Below are positions 45,401-57,033 of a stretch of DNA of 64,000 bases, piece after piece. The stretch comes from Liquidambar formosana. Its lineage: Eukaryota; Streptophyta; Magnoliopsida; Saxifragales; Altingiaceae. The first letter of the stretch is position 1. Each line of letters opens with the position of its first letter. The notes beneath the pieces were generated by a model that was given only the letters and a program-made list of their open reading frames with translations, searched no databases and was not told where the DNA came from. Location of the stretch: positions 30,624,810 to 30,688,809 of the forward strand of contig CM077826.1 of NCBI GenBank assembly GCA_039720395.1, in the 5' to 3' direction. A program made the translations under genes and the position numbers.

Positions 45401-45815
45401 AGAACTCGGATTGACGCACCGTTTGTTGGGTTGGAAAGCTTATTCAAAGAGCTTTCTAACCATATATGGCTCGAAAATTTTGGAGAAGAACTCTGAATTC
45501 GGCAGGCAAAACAAGATGACGGTTTTTCATGGCTACCATGAAAACTGTTCATAACAGTTTTATAAAACCCTAGTTTCCTTATTCTTCTTCTCCAAACTCA
45601 AACCCTATGCAACCTATTGCATCCATGGATACACTTAACTATCAATTAGAAGAGGAGTAGAAGAGAATTGACCTAGGGTTCCAAACCCTAGGTTCAGCCA
45701 TGGAGGAAAACCAATTATGCAGAAAAATTTTCCAGATTTTTGAATCATTCAACTATACCATAATTACCAGCCCATATGTATTTTGTATTATGCATAATCA
45801 TGGCTCTGATACCAC
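39420..45815 (-). mobile_element. C array internal region, copy 2
   Basis: Apparently base-identical repeat of 31367-37762, shifted 8053 bp. It has the same decayed pol and leader: CCAAT palindromes at 44094-44120 and 44283-44309, primer site at 45802-45814. Identity of both copies implies a very recent duplication or an assembly duplication. Confidence 0.88.
43271..43477 (-). CDS. Conserved small leader ORF, copy C2 (68 aa)
   Basis: Identical to the copy at 35218-35424; a by-product of the 8053-bp duplication rather than independent evidence of conservation. Confidence 0.4.
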   Translation of the reverse strand: MPPSLSLYHSLMYPTFPLCIPFYILCKCYVIESALRSMVDPKEYDGAQQANGGDQQANGGDHQAKGAD

Positions 45816-47472
45816 TGTTGGGAATCGAACAAGAGGGAAAAATCGAAGTGCGGAATATAAAAATTTTTCCTGCGATTCCCAATCCCATGAATCTAACTAT
45901 GCATAACACAAAATCAAACCCTAACTACAAAGAGGGTTAGAACACTTACAGAATTTTTGTCTTCTCCTTTTTGCTCCAAGCTTTGATTCCGGACAGCGGT
46001 GAATGAGCAGCCCAAGTGTGCTGCCTCCAACGGTATCCACACCTAGCTAGAGCTTCAAGTCCTTTCTTTCTTCTTCCTTGTTGTTGCTAGAGGTGGAGAA
46101 GAGAGAGAGAGAGAAGAGAGCCTCCAAGGGGCTGGACGGCTAGGGTTTATTGTGCAAGCCTCTTATGCCATGTCACACATAAGTGTGACTTATATAGGCA
46201 GCCCACTAAAGGGGGCTGGCCATGGGGAAGAAACCCTAATAGGGTTATGTGTAATTACTCTTAATTGCACATTAACCCCTATTATTTGTATCAAATACAA
46301 ATAGGCCCATAAAGAACTATTCTTTATTCACTAAAACCCTTTCTCTCATAGACTTTAAAGCCCTTCTTGCATGATCAGTGTGTGACCCATTGGGTTCACA
46401 TCATTAAGTAGTAGGAATAGCACAAGGTGTGCACAATGGAACTCTTTCCATTTAGGGTCTAATTGGAACTCCTTCCAATTCCCTAATTGATTATAACTCA
46501 CTTATATCAATTAGGGCTTCTACTAACCATGAGTAACACCTAGCATATGGCTCATGGTGTGGTCCTTAATGAGGTGAATAGTCATTTACAATGAACCCTT
46601 CTGTTATAGTTTATAGGTTACAATTGCATCCTTCCTTCAACACAATGTCTCCAATTGAAGTAATAGGACATGGAAGTCTGTCAAGTCCCTAGTTCAATTA
46701 CTTTATACTCATTCATAGATATCAACTCATTGATGAACTCATGAAACTCTTTTCATATTCATCCTACCATGGCCATGGATTTAATGAGTTATATTATGAA
46801 TGCTATATGAGACATTCTCTCTCTTTTCCTGAGAGTGATGGATCCCTTGTTGATCACTCACATGCCTTCACACACATAGCAGTAGGGCCAATGAACACCT
46901 TTGCAGACCCCTGAATAGGATCTGCACTTAGTGTTATCAAACTTCTAAAGCTACATGCATAAGGCAACTATGGTGTCTCAGGTCTAAGGATTACTTGTAC
47001 CACTATAACAATGAGAAACTGATTGACAGGCAGGATAAAACTCCATTCAGTTTATCTCATATCTTTGGTCACATTCAGTGTACCTATTCTCGTAATAGGC
47101 ACCCACTTGTTGGTTGTAGTGTCTCCACACAAATAGCTTGAGACTAGCTATCCTCCTATAGAGTCAACCTAACAAGTGCTAGTCCTATGGTTCATTATTG
47201 TCCATCATAGTGAACCTTCAACTAGGAATGCTTTAGGAGTTTAGTATAGAGATATATCTATAGTCTCAAAATTACAACTCTTTGTAATTCCATATTCTCA
47301 ACTCTAACTCCATGGACATATTATGTAAATATAAATGATGCATATAAACATAATAGAATAAGCCCTTTTATTAAATCAATAATAAATGTGACATACATAA
47401 ATGAAATCAAATGATTGTTCCTAATCCCTAAACAATCATCTCCATGATTGGCTCTAGGGCATAATCCTAACA
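45816..47472 (-). repeat. C array LTR 3 (outer 5' LTR)
   Basis: 1657 bp, followed by the CTAAC duplication at 47473-47477, and then B's interrupted pol resumes as CCTTTGTACAATC. U5 hairpin arms pair perfectly (TTGGGAATCG with CGATTCCCAA). Confidence 0.93.
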
Positions 47473-47477
47473 CTAAC

Positions 47478-48030
47478 CCTTTGTACAATCATGGTACAAT
47501 GATGGGTTCTGTCTCAATAGGGACAGGGGTTGCATCATTGTTGGTTTGTGTCTCATTAGACAACTCTTTGAGTTCTATTTTCCTGTTGTTATCTCCTTCT
47601 TGAATAAACTCTTTTTCAAGAAAGATTGCAAACTTACAAACAAAACACCTTTTGTTCATCAGGATAATAGATATGATATCCTAAACTTTCTTTAGGGTAA
47701 TCCACAAACCTACATTTAAGTTATCTTGATTTCCAATTTGGTTGCATTATATGTCTCTACATATGTAGTGCAACCCCATACCTTAACATGCTTAAGGTTT
47801 GGTGCTTCCCTTTTCATATCTCATATGGGTCTTAAGGGACAGCCTTGGTTTGAACTCTGTTTCACAGGTATGTGGCAATTCTAGGGCACATCCTAACAAG
47901 GATAATATTAGTCGTTGTAACTTATCATGGATTGGACCATATCCAATAAGGTCCTCTTCCTCCTTTCTGACACACCATTAAGTTATGGTGTTCCAAGAGG
48001 TGACCATTGTGATTGAATGCCCATTTGAAC
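47478..48030 (-). pseudogene. Element B integrase-RT linker fragment
   Basis: Continues B's pol right of array C. It matches A's 20205-20780 closely (WGCTTYVE-type residues on the minus strand, then a linker with stops). It contains the same junction that removed the RT core, showing the deletion predates both insertions. Confidence 0.6.
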
Positions 48031-48045
48031 AAGTTGATCTAAAAA

Positions 48046-48243
48046 TTAACCGGTTAAATATTCGCCTCCCCGATCTAATCGAAGAGCTTTAATACTTTTA
48101 CCGGTTTGTTTCTCTACTTCATATCTGAATTCTTTGAACCTTTCAAATGTTTCAGATTTGTACTTCATTAAGTATACACACCCAAACCTAGACTGAATCA
48201 TCGGTAAAGGTTGTAAAGTTAGAGAAACTTCTACATACATCAC
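48046..48243 (-). pseudogene. Element B integrase core fragment
   Basis: QSRFGCVYLMKYKSETFERF, KEFRYEVEKQTGKSIKALRL and DRGGEYLTG: the copia integrase core including LRLDRGGEY, which holds a catalytic Asp. The first Asp (usually DDYSRF) is mutated (MIQSRF). Better preserved than in A. Confidence 0.78.
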
Positions 48244-48743
48244 TATGTATATCTTGTTCTCTTAGGTTTATTAGCATTCAATTTAGAACTATCATGCTCT
48301 ATTGCAATTCATATTTGCAATAAAGTTTAGAAAATAAAGGCCATCCATATAAACTCCAGAAGTAATGAACTCTTCATTTAATAGAAAACATTTATTAAAT
48401 CAAACTAAAACCTCGTTTAGATAAAACTGAAATAAAATTAATGTTTCTAATAACTTCTGGAATGTAAAGATAGCTAACTATTATTTCTAAACTACTCCAT
48501 TAGGTAGAGTCAAGCAACAAGCCCCACAGCTAATGCAGCAACGTTTGCTCCATTCCCCACTTATAGGGTTGATCCGCCTTTACTCTACCTTCTGCTTCCC
48601 ACTAGATTCTGCATGGAATTCAAAATTCACATCAGAATTAAGTACCCAAGTGGAAGCAAAACTAACATTTAGTTTAGAGCATGATCCATACCTTCCAAAG
48701 GTTGGTTATTTAGAGTATCCAGATACTCCCGGCAGTTACGTTT

Positions 48744-49217
48744 CTAGTGCCCATCCTTGCCGCAGTTAAAACAGGTTCCTTTGGCTTTGTTGTTACCTTT
48801 CTTCTTCCTCCGGGTACTCTTACCCTTGCCTATACCCTTGCCCTTAGGCTTGGGCTTAGACTTGGAAGTAGCAGCTTCATTAAATTCAAGCAAGAATTCT
48901 TTCCCATACAACTCTTGTATGTTGATAAAAATCTCGTAAGCACTTCCCATGGACTCGTGTTGCTTCTTATGCTCGAGACTCATAAATACCATCATATAGC
49001 ACCTTGCCATGAGATCATCGTCCATGCGCTTCTGGTAAGCGTCTTTCTCTTGTTGAGTTGTAGCCTCAGCAGGAGCAATGGGAAGTGGATTATGAAGTGC
49101 ATAGGTAAGATTCTTGGAATCCAAAACAATTTTTAGATTCCTAAGCCAATCAAGACAATTTGGTCCAGTCAAACGGTTAATGTCCAATATTTTGGATAAC
49201 GGGTTGAGGTGAGCCAT
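48744..49217 (-). pseudogene. Element B gag with partial zinc knuckle
   Basis: 157 residues from MAHLNPLSKILDINRLTGPN through EIFINIQELYGKEFLLEFNE and a basic KPKPKGKGIGKGKSTRRKKK tail to CFNCGKDGH. A TAG replaces the Trp codon of the expected GHWKRNC, so the CCHC knuckle is cut before its last Cys. Otherwise gag is continuous, the most intact copy in this window. The UBN2-type domain forms the particle shell in copia elements. Confidence 0.85.
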
Positions 49218-52200
49218 TTCTATGAACTACATATAAAAATTAAATAGAGAATTAGATTTCATTTTTAATCCATAATAATCGGGTCTTTAATCATATGGTA
49301 CCTCCCACTATTTTATCAAATTCCATACACCCTCTAATGGAATTCGGGAATCTTATTCCTAATGGGGATTGGGGTCCCACTATGACCTAGAAGCCTCACA
49401 TGTTAGTTTCTTGACTTCTAACCCACAGTAAGAAGACAACTCTTTGTCTATTGCTTCATAAGCAAGTTCCAATTATTTTGCCTCTAGGGTACATACTCCT
49501 CACATGTTAGTTTCTTGGAATACTTCCCTAGTTAAGTTAAACCCATTATTCACACAGGTATGTTTCACCAAATATATACCTCATATGTTAGTTTCTTGGT
49601 ATATACCAGCTTAAGCACCCCATGATATCTATATATGTGATAGTTTCAAGTAATGTCTTTAATATGGGTAGCTCCTACATGTCTGCAGCCAGGTACCCAC
49701 ATTAAGGGACGTTAGATGATCCTATAATGATGGAAGGCAATGAAGAATCCATTCCCTAATGTATTCTCCATTTCCAACTTAATATTAAAAGAGAGGGGTT
49801 TTAAGGGTCTCATCAAATTAACTAATCTAACATACATCTCATGCATTTAAATAAGAAATATATAACAACATTATATATATGTAATCCACTTATCGATATT
49901 AGTCCCTATAAGGTGACATATAACGATCTTTGGATTTGGAGCTATCTCTATTAATCTCATTAAAAGCTCCCACTATGATGATTATGGACTTTAAGAGGAT
50001 TCAATCCAAGCCAATGAATTGAATCCTTGGTCTAAGGTGGGTGTAGGTGATCGTAAAACATTCATTTGAAACATAGCATGCACTCTTGAAAATCTTCTCC
50101 AAGCTTTCAAGTCCTTCAATCTCCTCCATTGGTTTCATGGTCTCCACCACAGGCTTGTTGGGCTCCACCATGCTCCTTTAGGTCCACCATGCTCCTTAGT
50201 GCACTCTCGATTACATAACATTTACATAATTTTAAAGAAAGGGATACATAAGGGGAATGTGGGGTACATAAGAGAATGATAGAGAGAGAGAAGAAGGTGG
50301 CATGCAAGCCCCAAATAAATAATACATCACCATAATAAAATTACAACTCTTGAAAATAATACAACCCATTCATAAGACGGCCAATCACAATTGGTTTAAG
50401 GGGTATAGTCCATAATCATCATCCATCCATAACCATACAATCACATTGCATAATAAAGGAAATAACTGTAAGCAATAAACATATGGGCATTCATGGTAAC
50501 TCTATTGATTGGTTTTCATTAATCTCATTAATGTGTCCTAATCTTATTAGGATATGCATAATTTCCAGAATTAATTAAGTCTTAACATTTAAGACATTTA
50601 GTTTCAATTAATCAAATCAATTGAAACATTTAAAGTCCCCTAATTGAACACTAATATCAAATATTAGGGTTTCTTTAATTAAACAAAACAATTTCATTTA
50701 ATTAAAAATTCCAGATTTTAATTTAATCCTAAATTGTGTTTTAAACCATTTAAAACATTATAAAATTAATCACCATTAATTAAATAATCAATTTCGGAAT
50801 TATATAAAATCATTTTATTAATTAATTAGTGCATTAGGGTTTCCTAAAACCCTGAACCCTAAATGCATGAACTCTAAACCCTAAGTGTAACCCTAATGCA
50901 TTAAATCCCTTATGATTGGTCAATTAATGACCAATCATTTAAACCCTAGGTTTATACGGTATTAATGATTAGGATTAGGGTTTAATTAATGCCACCTAGG
51001 ATATTAATTACACCTAATTAATATGCACTAATTAGGGTTTCTAAAACCCTAAACCTTAAACCTATTAAATGCCAATGATTAAATACTAAACCATTAATGA
51101 TCATGATTGGTCATTAATGACCAATCATTTAACCCTAGGTTAGACACATTAATTACTAGGTTTAGTTATTAATTAATGCATTAATAGAATTATGGTTTAA
51201 TTAATATGAATTAGGGTTTCCTAAACCCTAAACCTTGGACATCATAAATGCACTTAATTATACGCTAATGATTAATAACCATGATTGGTCAATTAATGAC
51301 CAATCATTAAACATTTTAATTAAGGTAATTAATAGTCAATTAGGGTTTTTAATTAATGCAATTAATGAATTAGGGTTTCATCATTAATGGGAATTAGGGT
51401 TTCATCATAAACCCTAAGGCTGCCGCCACATTAGTGGGCTGCCATGGCTTAGCAAGGTTGCCATGGATTGGCCAGGCCATGGGAGGCCATGGCCAGCAAA
51501 GGGGGACTCAAGCTAGGGTGTGGGCCAAGCCCATGGACACGTGTGGAGTGGCCAAGAGGGCTGTCTTCTTCAAAGAACATTAGGGTTTCAAGAACCCTTG
51601 CTGGCACCACCATGGGAGGACCTCCAAGGTCACAAACGTTTCTAAAACTTAATCAATTCGACTCCACCAACAAAACCAACTTTTGTATCATGTCCCTACA
51701 TGAATTACTAAGCTAATTGAAGTGGTTTGGATGATCAAATCATCCCCAATTGTTCTAAACAATTCAAGAACAGTAGGCCGTCCAGAATTTGACAGCATAC
51801 TGTCCATGATCACAAATTGATTTAAAACCCAGCAAGATGATTAATTCAGGCTACCAAATTATTTTTCCTAGCATCCTACATGTCTTAGGAAACTAATAAA
51901 ATTGGTTTCATGCAATTTGGAGTTCCCTAGCTCAAGATATGAACAAAACTCCATTGATGACTTTCTGCAGAAAAACAGCCTGCTGTGTTCTTCCAAGAAA
52001 TCAAACTTTTTGATTCTTTATGCATCAAGACTCCTTTGATTATTAAAGAATATGATCTATACATCATATATCATCATCCTATAATGATTATTCATCAATT
52101 TTACAGAAGTATCTGATCATAACAGTAGCAAGAACCCTAGGGTTCTAAAACCCAGATTCAAACATGGTGGTCTTCTCCTTCTTCCTTCTGTTCTAGACTC

Positions 52201-52764
52201 AATCCAATTGTGATACATCCGAATGCTTGGGAACCCTTTCCTACAATGTCTAGAACATAACCCAAGTGGTGGCGACCATTGCCATGCTGTTGATCTCCAT
52301 CAAAAACTCACAATTGTGGCTGTTACATCATTCCCGAGCAAAACTGTCTTCCCTGACAGCCTGTAGTACAAAATTCATAACTTTCACTACAAAACTCGGA
52401 TCGACAAACCGTTTATTGGGTTGTAAAGCTGATTCGAAGAGCTTTCTAACCATATATGGCCCGAAAATTTTGGAGAAGAACTCTGATTTCGGCATGCAAA
52501 ACAAGATGACGATTTTTCATGACTATCATAAAAACTGTTCATCATCTTCTCCAAACTCAATCCCCATTCAACTTTTGAATAACCAGCAGCCCTAAAACTA
52601 TTTTAGAAGAGGAGTAGAAGGAGAATTAACCTAGGGTTCAATAACCCTAGGTTTTGCCATGAGAGGGAAACCATTCTAATGCATGAACATAAATTCCAGA
52701 TTTATTAACCAATCAATTTACCATGAATTACAGCCCATATGCAGTTTGTATTAGGCATAACCAT
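49218..52764 (-). other. Long 5' leader of element B
   Basis: Collinear with A's leader: 20-bp repeats (about 49394-49600), small ORF (50116-50307), telo-box block (about 50830-51410) with CCAAT palindromes at 50912-50938, 51103-51128 and 51281-51307, then a conserved unannotated stretch to the primer site. Confidence 0.78.
50116..50307 (-). CDS. Conserved small leader ORF, copy B (63 aa)
   Basis: Protein identical to the A copy (22848-23039) although surrounding leader DNA differs at scattered sites. Hydrophobic start, KCYVIESALRSMVDLKEHGG core, Gly/Asp end. Confidence 0.4.
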   Translation of the reverse strand: MHATFFSLSIILLCTPHSPYVSLSLKLCKCYVIESALRSMVDLKEHGGAQQACGGDHETNGGD

Positions 52765-52777
52765 GGCTCTGATATCA
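52765..52777 (-). promoter_or_regulatory. Primer-binding site of element B (one mismatch)
   Basis: Minus strand TGATATCAGAGCC; the expected third base G is A. Position relative to the 5' LTR is as in A and C. Confidence 0.85.
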
Positions 52778-52778
52778 C

Positions 52779-54434
52779 TGTTGGGAATCAAACTAGAGAG
52801 GAAAAATAAAAAGGCGGAATTTAAAATTTTTCCTATGATTCCCAAACCCATGAATCTTAATTATGCTTAATACAAAAACCATAAACCTAACTACCAAGAG
52901 AGTTAGGGTACTTACAGTTGGATAAGTCTTCTCCTTTATGCTCCAAGCTTTGTCTTCTGATTGAGCAGTCCAAGTGCACTGCCTCCAACAGTATCCACAC
53001 CTAGCTTGAGCAAGTTGTCCTTTCCTTCTTCTTCCTTAGGGTTGCTAGAGGTGAAGGAGAGAGATAGAGAGAGAGCTTCCAAGGGAGAATTCGGCCAGCA
53101 CTTGGGGAGGAGTGATTGTGATGATGTCATCACCTTATAGTGGGCATTATATAGCCCACTAATAGGGCCGGCCAAGGGGGGATTCCAAACCCTAATCTAA
53201 TTTGTGTAATTACTCTTAATTACATAATTAGCCCACTAGTTTGCATCAAATACAAATTAGTCCCTTAAAGAACTTTTCTTTAATCACTTATACCCTTTCT
53301 CTCATAGACAATCAAGCTCTCTTAGCATGATCAGTGTGTGATCCATTGGGTTCACATCATCAAGTAGTAGGAACAGCACAAGTTGTGCACAATGGAACAC
53401 TTTCCATTAAGGGTCTAATTGAAACTCCTTTCAATTCCCTAATTGATTATAACTCATTTATATTAATTAGGGCTTCTACTAACCATGAGTAACACCTAGC
53501 ATATGGCTCATGGTGTGGTCCTTAATGAGGCGAATAGTCATTTACAAAGAACCCTTCTGTTATAGTTTACAGGTTACAATTCCATCCTTCCATCAACACA
53601 ATGTCTCCAATTGAACTAATAGGACATGGAAGTTTGTCAAGTCCCTAGTTCAATTACTTTATACTCATTCATTAATATCAACTCAATGATGAACTTATGG
53701 AAACTCCTTTCCATATTCATTCTACCATGGGCCCATGGATTTAATGAGTTATATTCAATGAATGCTGTATGAGACATTCACTCTCTTTTTCCTGAGAGTG
53801 ATGGATTCCTTGTTGATCACTCACATGCTTTCACACACATAGCAGTAGGGCCAATGAACACCCTTACAGACCCCTGAATAGGATCTGCACTTAGTGTTAT
53901 CAAACTTCTAAAGTTACATGTATAAGACAACCATGGTGTCTCAGGTCTAAGGATTACTTGTACCACTATAACAATGAGAAACTGATTGATAGGCAGGTTA
54001 AAACTCCATTTAGTTTATCTCATATCTTTGGTCACATTCAGTGTACCTATTCTTATAATAGGCACCCACTTGTTGGTTGTAGTGTCTCCACACAAATAGC
54101 TTGAGACTAGCTATCCTCCTATAGAGTCAACCTAACAAGTGCTAGTCCTATGGTTCATTATTGTCCATCATAGTGAACCTTCAACTAGGAATGATTTAGG
54201 AGTTTAGTACAGAGATATATTTACAGTCTCAAAATTACAACCCTTTGTAATTTCATATTCTCAACTCTAACTCCATGGACATATTATGTAAATATAAATG
54301 ATGCATATAAACATAGTAGAATAAGCCCTTTTATTAAATCAATAATAAATGTGACATATATAATGAAATCAATTGATTGTTCCTAATCCCTAAACAATCA
54401 TCTCTATGATTGGCTCTAGGGCATAATCCTAACA
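52779..54434 (-). repeat. 5' LTR of copia element B
   Basis: 1656 bp, TGTTGGGAATC to ATCCTAACA. TATA palindrome at about 53139-53162. Confidence 0.92.
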
Positions 54435-54448
54435 ATCCTAACAATACT
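54435..54448. other. Stacked junction: B duplication, A's LTR end, A duplication
   Basis: Fourteen bases record two insertions: ATCCT (54435-54439, duplication of B), AACA (54440-54443, last bases of A's 5' LTR), ATACT (54444-54448, duplication of A). Element E sequence resumes afterwards. Confidence 0.93.
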
Positions 54449-54586
54449 TTATTAACTGAACTAACAAAAACATAGAAAAGAAAGCATATGTGCCACAACT
54501 AGGAAATGACTCCTAACTCCACAAGGTGGGCTAGGCTGAACACATTTTATTTGGAAAGAAAGACTTGGTAGTACTATTAAAGGAAC

Positions 54587-55366
54587 CTACAAGCTACTCT
54601 CAGGTAGGTCGAGATCCTCACCCTCAAGAATTTCTGTAACGGCATCCTCTTCAAGATACCAATTAAGGAGCGGCACGGTTGCATGGTGAATTAAAGAACA
54701 CTCAAAACCTGATTCCTCCAAAGCAAGAACCATATCCTGAAACATTGTAACAATGGCTTCCGAATCCATCTGTTCTACCCAGTCCTCGCTCTTCCTTTCC
54801 CAATAGTCATCATTGGTTACTTCATCATCAACCATTGTAGCAGTGATTAGGAACCACTTGGTGAAGAATATCTCGAACCCTGGAACTCTAATCTTGGTTG
54901 TTTTGTTAACAGATGGTTCGGGGAATCCACAGAATAGAAAATCCTCCCCTTCCTTGGCAAAGTAGCCATTCAAGGTAGGTTTGTATGGCGAGATTCTAAT
55001 ATCCGGCACCCTTCCTTCAGCTTTTACTTTAATCTTTTCTTTGTTTCTCTACAACATTTCTATATGGTCCTTCTTGGAAGGCTCATACCCCAAACCGAAG
55101 GTATAGGTGACAACGCGACTTTGAATGGATCAGTGAATGGATTGTGGTATGCTCTGCTAACGATGACCTAGTCCCATACCTAGGAAGAAACTTATCTTCT
55201 TCATTATGTTCCCAACATGCAAATTGCCATGAGGGCAAAAGTCAAGAGGTATCAACGCTCTTTGTTCTGGTTCTTTTTCTATGCACTGAACATATTCAAA
55301 CCCAGACAATGGTACTCTAACAGGCTCAGGCCTGATCTCACAAATGGGCACCCCCGACAACTTCAA
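54587..55366 (-). pseudogene. Element E protease-RT linker region
   Basis: Minus-strand frames 55366-55157 (RVPLSGFEYVQCIEKEPEQR, ending SFFLGMGLGHR) and 55009-54587 (LNGYFAKEGEDFLFCGFPEP, ending EGEDLDLPESSL) match the typical Tat linker with PGMGLGR and NGYF...DFPFCGFPEP motifs. A stop and a frameshift separate them. 54449-54586 is non-coding or out of frame up to A's insertion. Confidence 0.7.
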
Positions 55367-55378
55367 GTCATAATAACC

Positions 55379-55921
55379 TTAGAGTGTGACAATGGCTCCT
55401 TCATAAGGGAACTTGACTTTTTTATGCAACAAAGAAGGGACGGCCCCTGCAGAATGAATCCAAGGTCTCCCCAACAAGAGATTAAAGCATGATGGGACAT
55501 CCAACACTTGGAACTCCACTCTGAATTCTGTTGGTCCCATGATCAATGGCAAGGTAACCACTCCAATGACCTCTCTACGGGTGTTATCATAGGCTTTCAC
55601 TGTTTGCTCGGAGGGCGTGCAATCGGTGGGTCCTAATCCTAAGACAATGGTAGTTCTGAGAGGGCACACATTAAGAGTGGAACCATTATCAATTAAAACT
55701 ATAGGAATCCTTTTTCCCATGGTGTTGACGGTGATGTACATGGCTTCTGAATGGCTAGGTCCACTTTTAGGTAGGTCTGCTTCTGAGAATACAATGGTTG
55801 AGTTCTTAGAGGTGGGGTTCACTAAGTTCACCAAATTTTTCGGAGATGTGTCAATGGGAATATGTATTTGGTTGAGAAACTTCAAGATTGTCTGCCTGTG
55901 TTTGTAAGAAGCCATAAGCAA
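55379..55921 (-). pseudogene. Element E aspartic protease
   Basis: 180 residues. ADLPKSGPSHSEAMYITVNT precedes the active-site segment VLIDNGSTLNVCPLRT; Tat proteases have DNGSSLNV here instead of the DTG of most retropepsins. The downstream LPLIMGPTEFRVEFQVLDVP and LLLGRPWIHSAGAVPSLLHK (ILGRPW flap and second motif) are intact. The ORF is open with no internal stop, but it is cut off from gag and the linker by stops. Confidence 0.85.
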
Positions 55922-56143
55922 ACCCTATATAATGATGTTCGCATTAGTCTTTTTCAATTACCTAAGCACTTCGTCTTCCTCTTCTTGCAAGTCAAAGTGG
56001 TGATTACCTTCCAATTCTCCCAATGGGTTATCAAACTCTAAGTGTGGAGGTTTGAAATAGCGACCCCCTCTAGTTATGTGCTCCACCTTATCATCGCTCA
56101 TCCACATATCATCAATCTCACCCATGTCACCCATGAGATCATC

Positions 56144-56353
56144 CTATGTGATAATGTCGATTTCTTCCATTTGAAATTCCTCTGGTAATTCATCCCAACT
56201 TATAGGGGCTATAGGCTCATTGGGGGTAGGGTTGGGGTAGAGTACATAGTAATCAAACTTTCCAAACGATTCTCCCAGTAAACCCACTCTAGGATCTCTT
56301 GTCTCAAACCTTTTTTTTAACTGTTGCTGACTGGACTTCTTTGGCAATACCAA
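56144..56353 (-). pseudogene. Element E gag-protease linker fragment
   Basis: 70-residue minus-strand frame (RFETRDPRVGLLGESFGKFD...ISWDELPEEFQMEEIDIIT) between gag and protease in the right orientation. No domain recognised. The region 55922-56143 and 56354-56582 around it is frameshifted polyprotein. Confidence 0.45.
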
Positions 56354-56582
56354 AACCTTTTAGTCAATAAGTTCTTGAACCATCTTTTTCAGTATGGCAT
56401 AATTCTCCGTATTATGCCTGGGTGCATGATGGTATAAGCAAAATTGGTGAGGGATCGAAGGTCTTGGGTTTGGATGGTGTGGCAATATAAAGCCTTTTTC
56501 GCAACATTTATGGAAGACTTGGGTTAAGGTAATGGGAAGTGGGGTGTATTGCCTTATGGGTTAACGGGATTAGGACGAGCAT

Positions 56583-56819
56583 TTATGTTGTTGGGAGGAG
56601 GCACATTATGAGTGGGGAGGGGATTTCGGGTGACATTTGGGTGATTTGGTGCGGTGGGTGGTGAAATGATCTGTTTGTCAAGTAAATCTTGAATCTTATG
56701 GCGGAAGCGATAACAATGGTTGGTTTATGGCCTTTGGTTTGGTGGAACTTGCAATACTCATTTTCATTGTAGTTCTTGGGCAATGGGTTTGGTGGAGGCC
56801 TTAGGTCAAGAGGTTCCAA
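56583..56819 (-). pseudogene. Element E gag C-terminus, zinc-knuckle-like
   Basis: MEPLDLRPPPNPLPKNYNEN, then EYCKFHQTKGHKPT: the C-x2-H...GH part matches element F's YCDFHQGKGHSTDQC, but a frameshift removes the last Cys. Confidence 0.7.
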
Positions 56820-57033
56820 AAGGTCACAGGCTTTTCAGCTTTTCAAAGACTCTTTCGAGTGGCATGTATAGCCCGGTGAATTGGCGAGGTGAAGTGGAGT
56901 CATTTAGGGGAAATGGGCGAGCGGGTTGGGTTATGGTATTGACCTCAGCATTGGTTTTTCCCTTGAAATTTGTCCTTTGACTCCTTTGGACCTCCTTCAT
57001 TTTGATTGTTCCATCAGCAATTACATCTTCAAC

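Larger units (their letters stand above)
29710..47472 (-). mobile_element. Copia array C: LTR-internal-LTR-internal-LTR (TSD CTAAC)
   Basis: 17,763 bp = three LTRs of 1657 bp plus two internal regions of 6396 bp, with a repeat period of exactly 8053 bp. Perfect target duplications CTAAC flank the outermost LTRs only (29705-29709 and 47473-47477). I found just two differences among the LTRs: 29721 (T in the first, G in the other two) and 29766 (A in the first, G in the other two). The internal copies look identical. Subfamily differs from A/B in LTR sequence (for example a CGGACAGCGG insertion). Coding capacity is almost nil apart from the small leader ORF, so this recent insertion must have used proteins supplied in trans. 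Confidence 0.93.
27165..54434 (-). mobile_element. Copia element B, with array C nested inside (TSD ATCCT)
   Basis: Target duplications ATCCT at 27160-27164 and 54435-54439. 3' LTR 27165-28815, internal 28816-29709 joined to 47478-52778 (about 6195 bp, nearly the same as A's 6197), 5' LTR 52779-54434. B is the same subfamily and the same orientation as A and inserted into A's own 5' LTR. LTRs differ at about six of the first 240 positions by hand count, fewer than A's. Internal region is decayed like A's, with the same RT deletion, so B was transposed in trans or from an already deleted lineage. Confidence 0.93.
17656..54443 (-). mobile_element. Copia element A, with B and C nested inside (TSD ATACT)
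   Basis: Target duplications ATACT at 17651-17655 and 54444-54448 bracket the whole stack. A's 3' LTR is 17656-19314, its internal region 19315-25511, and its 5' LTR 25512-27164 plus the last four bases (AACA) at 54440-54443, beyond the insertion of B. A alone is about 9.5 kb (1659 + 6197 + 1657). Gag-pol is decayed and about 2.6 kb long, too short for a full copia pol; a 3.5-kb leader separates it from the 5' LTR. The two LTRs differ at about 10 of the first 240 positions by my hand count, making A the oldest of the three. Confidence 0.93.
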
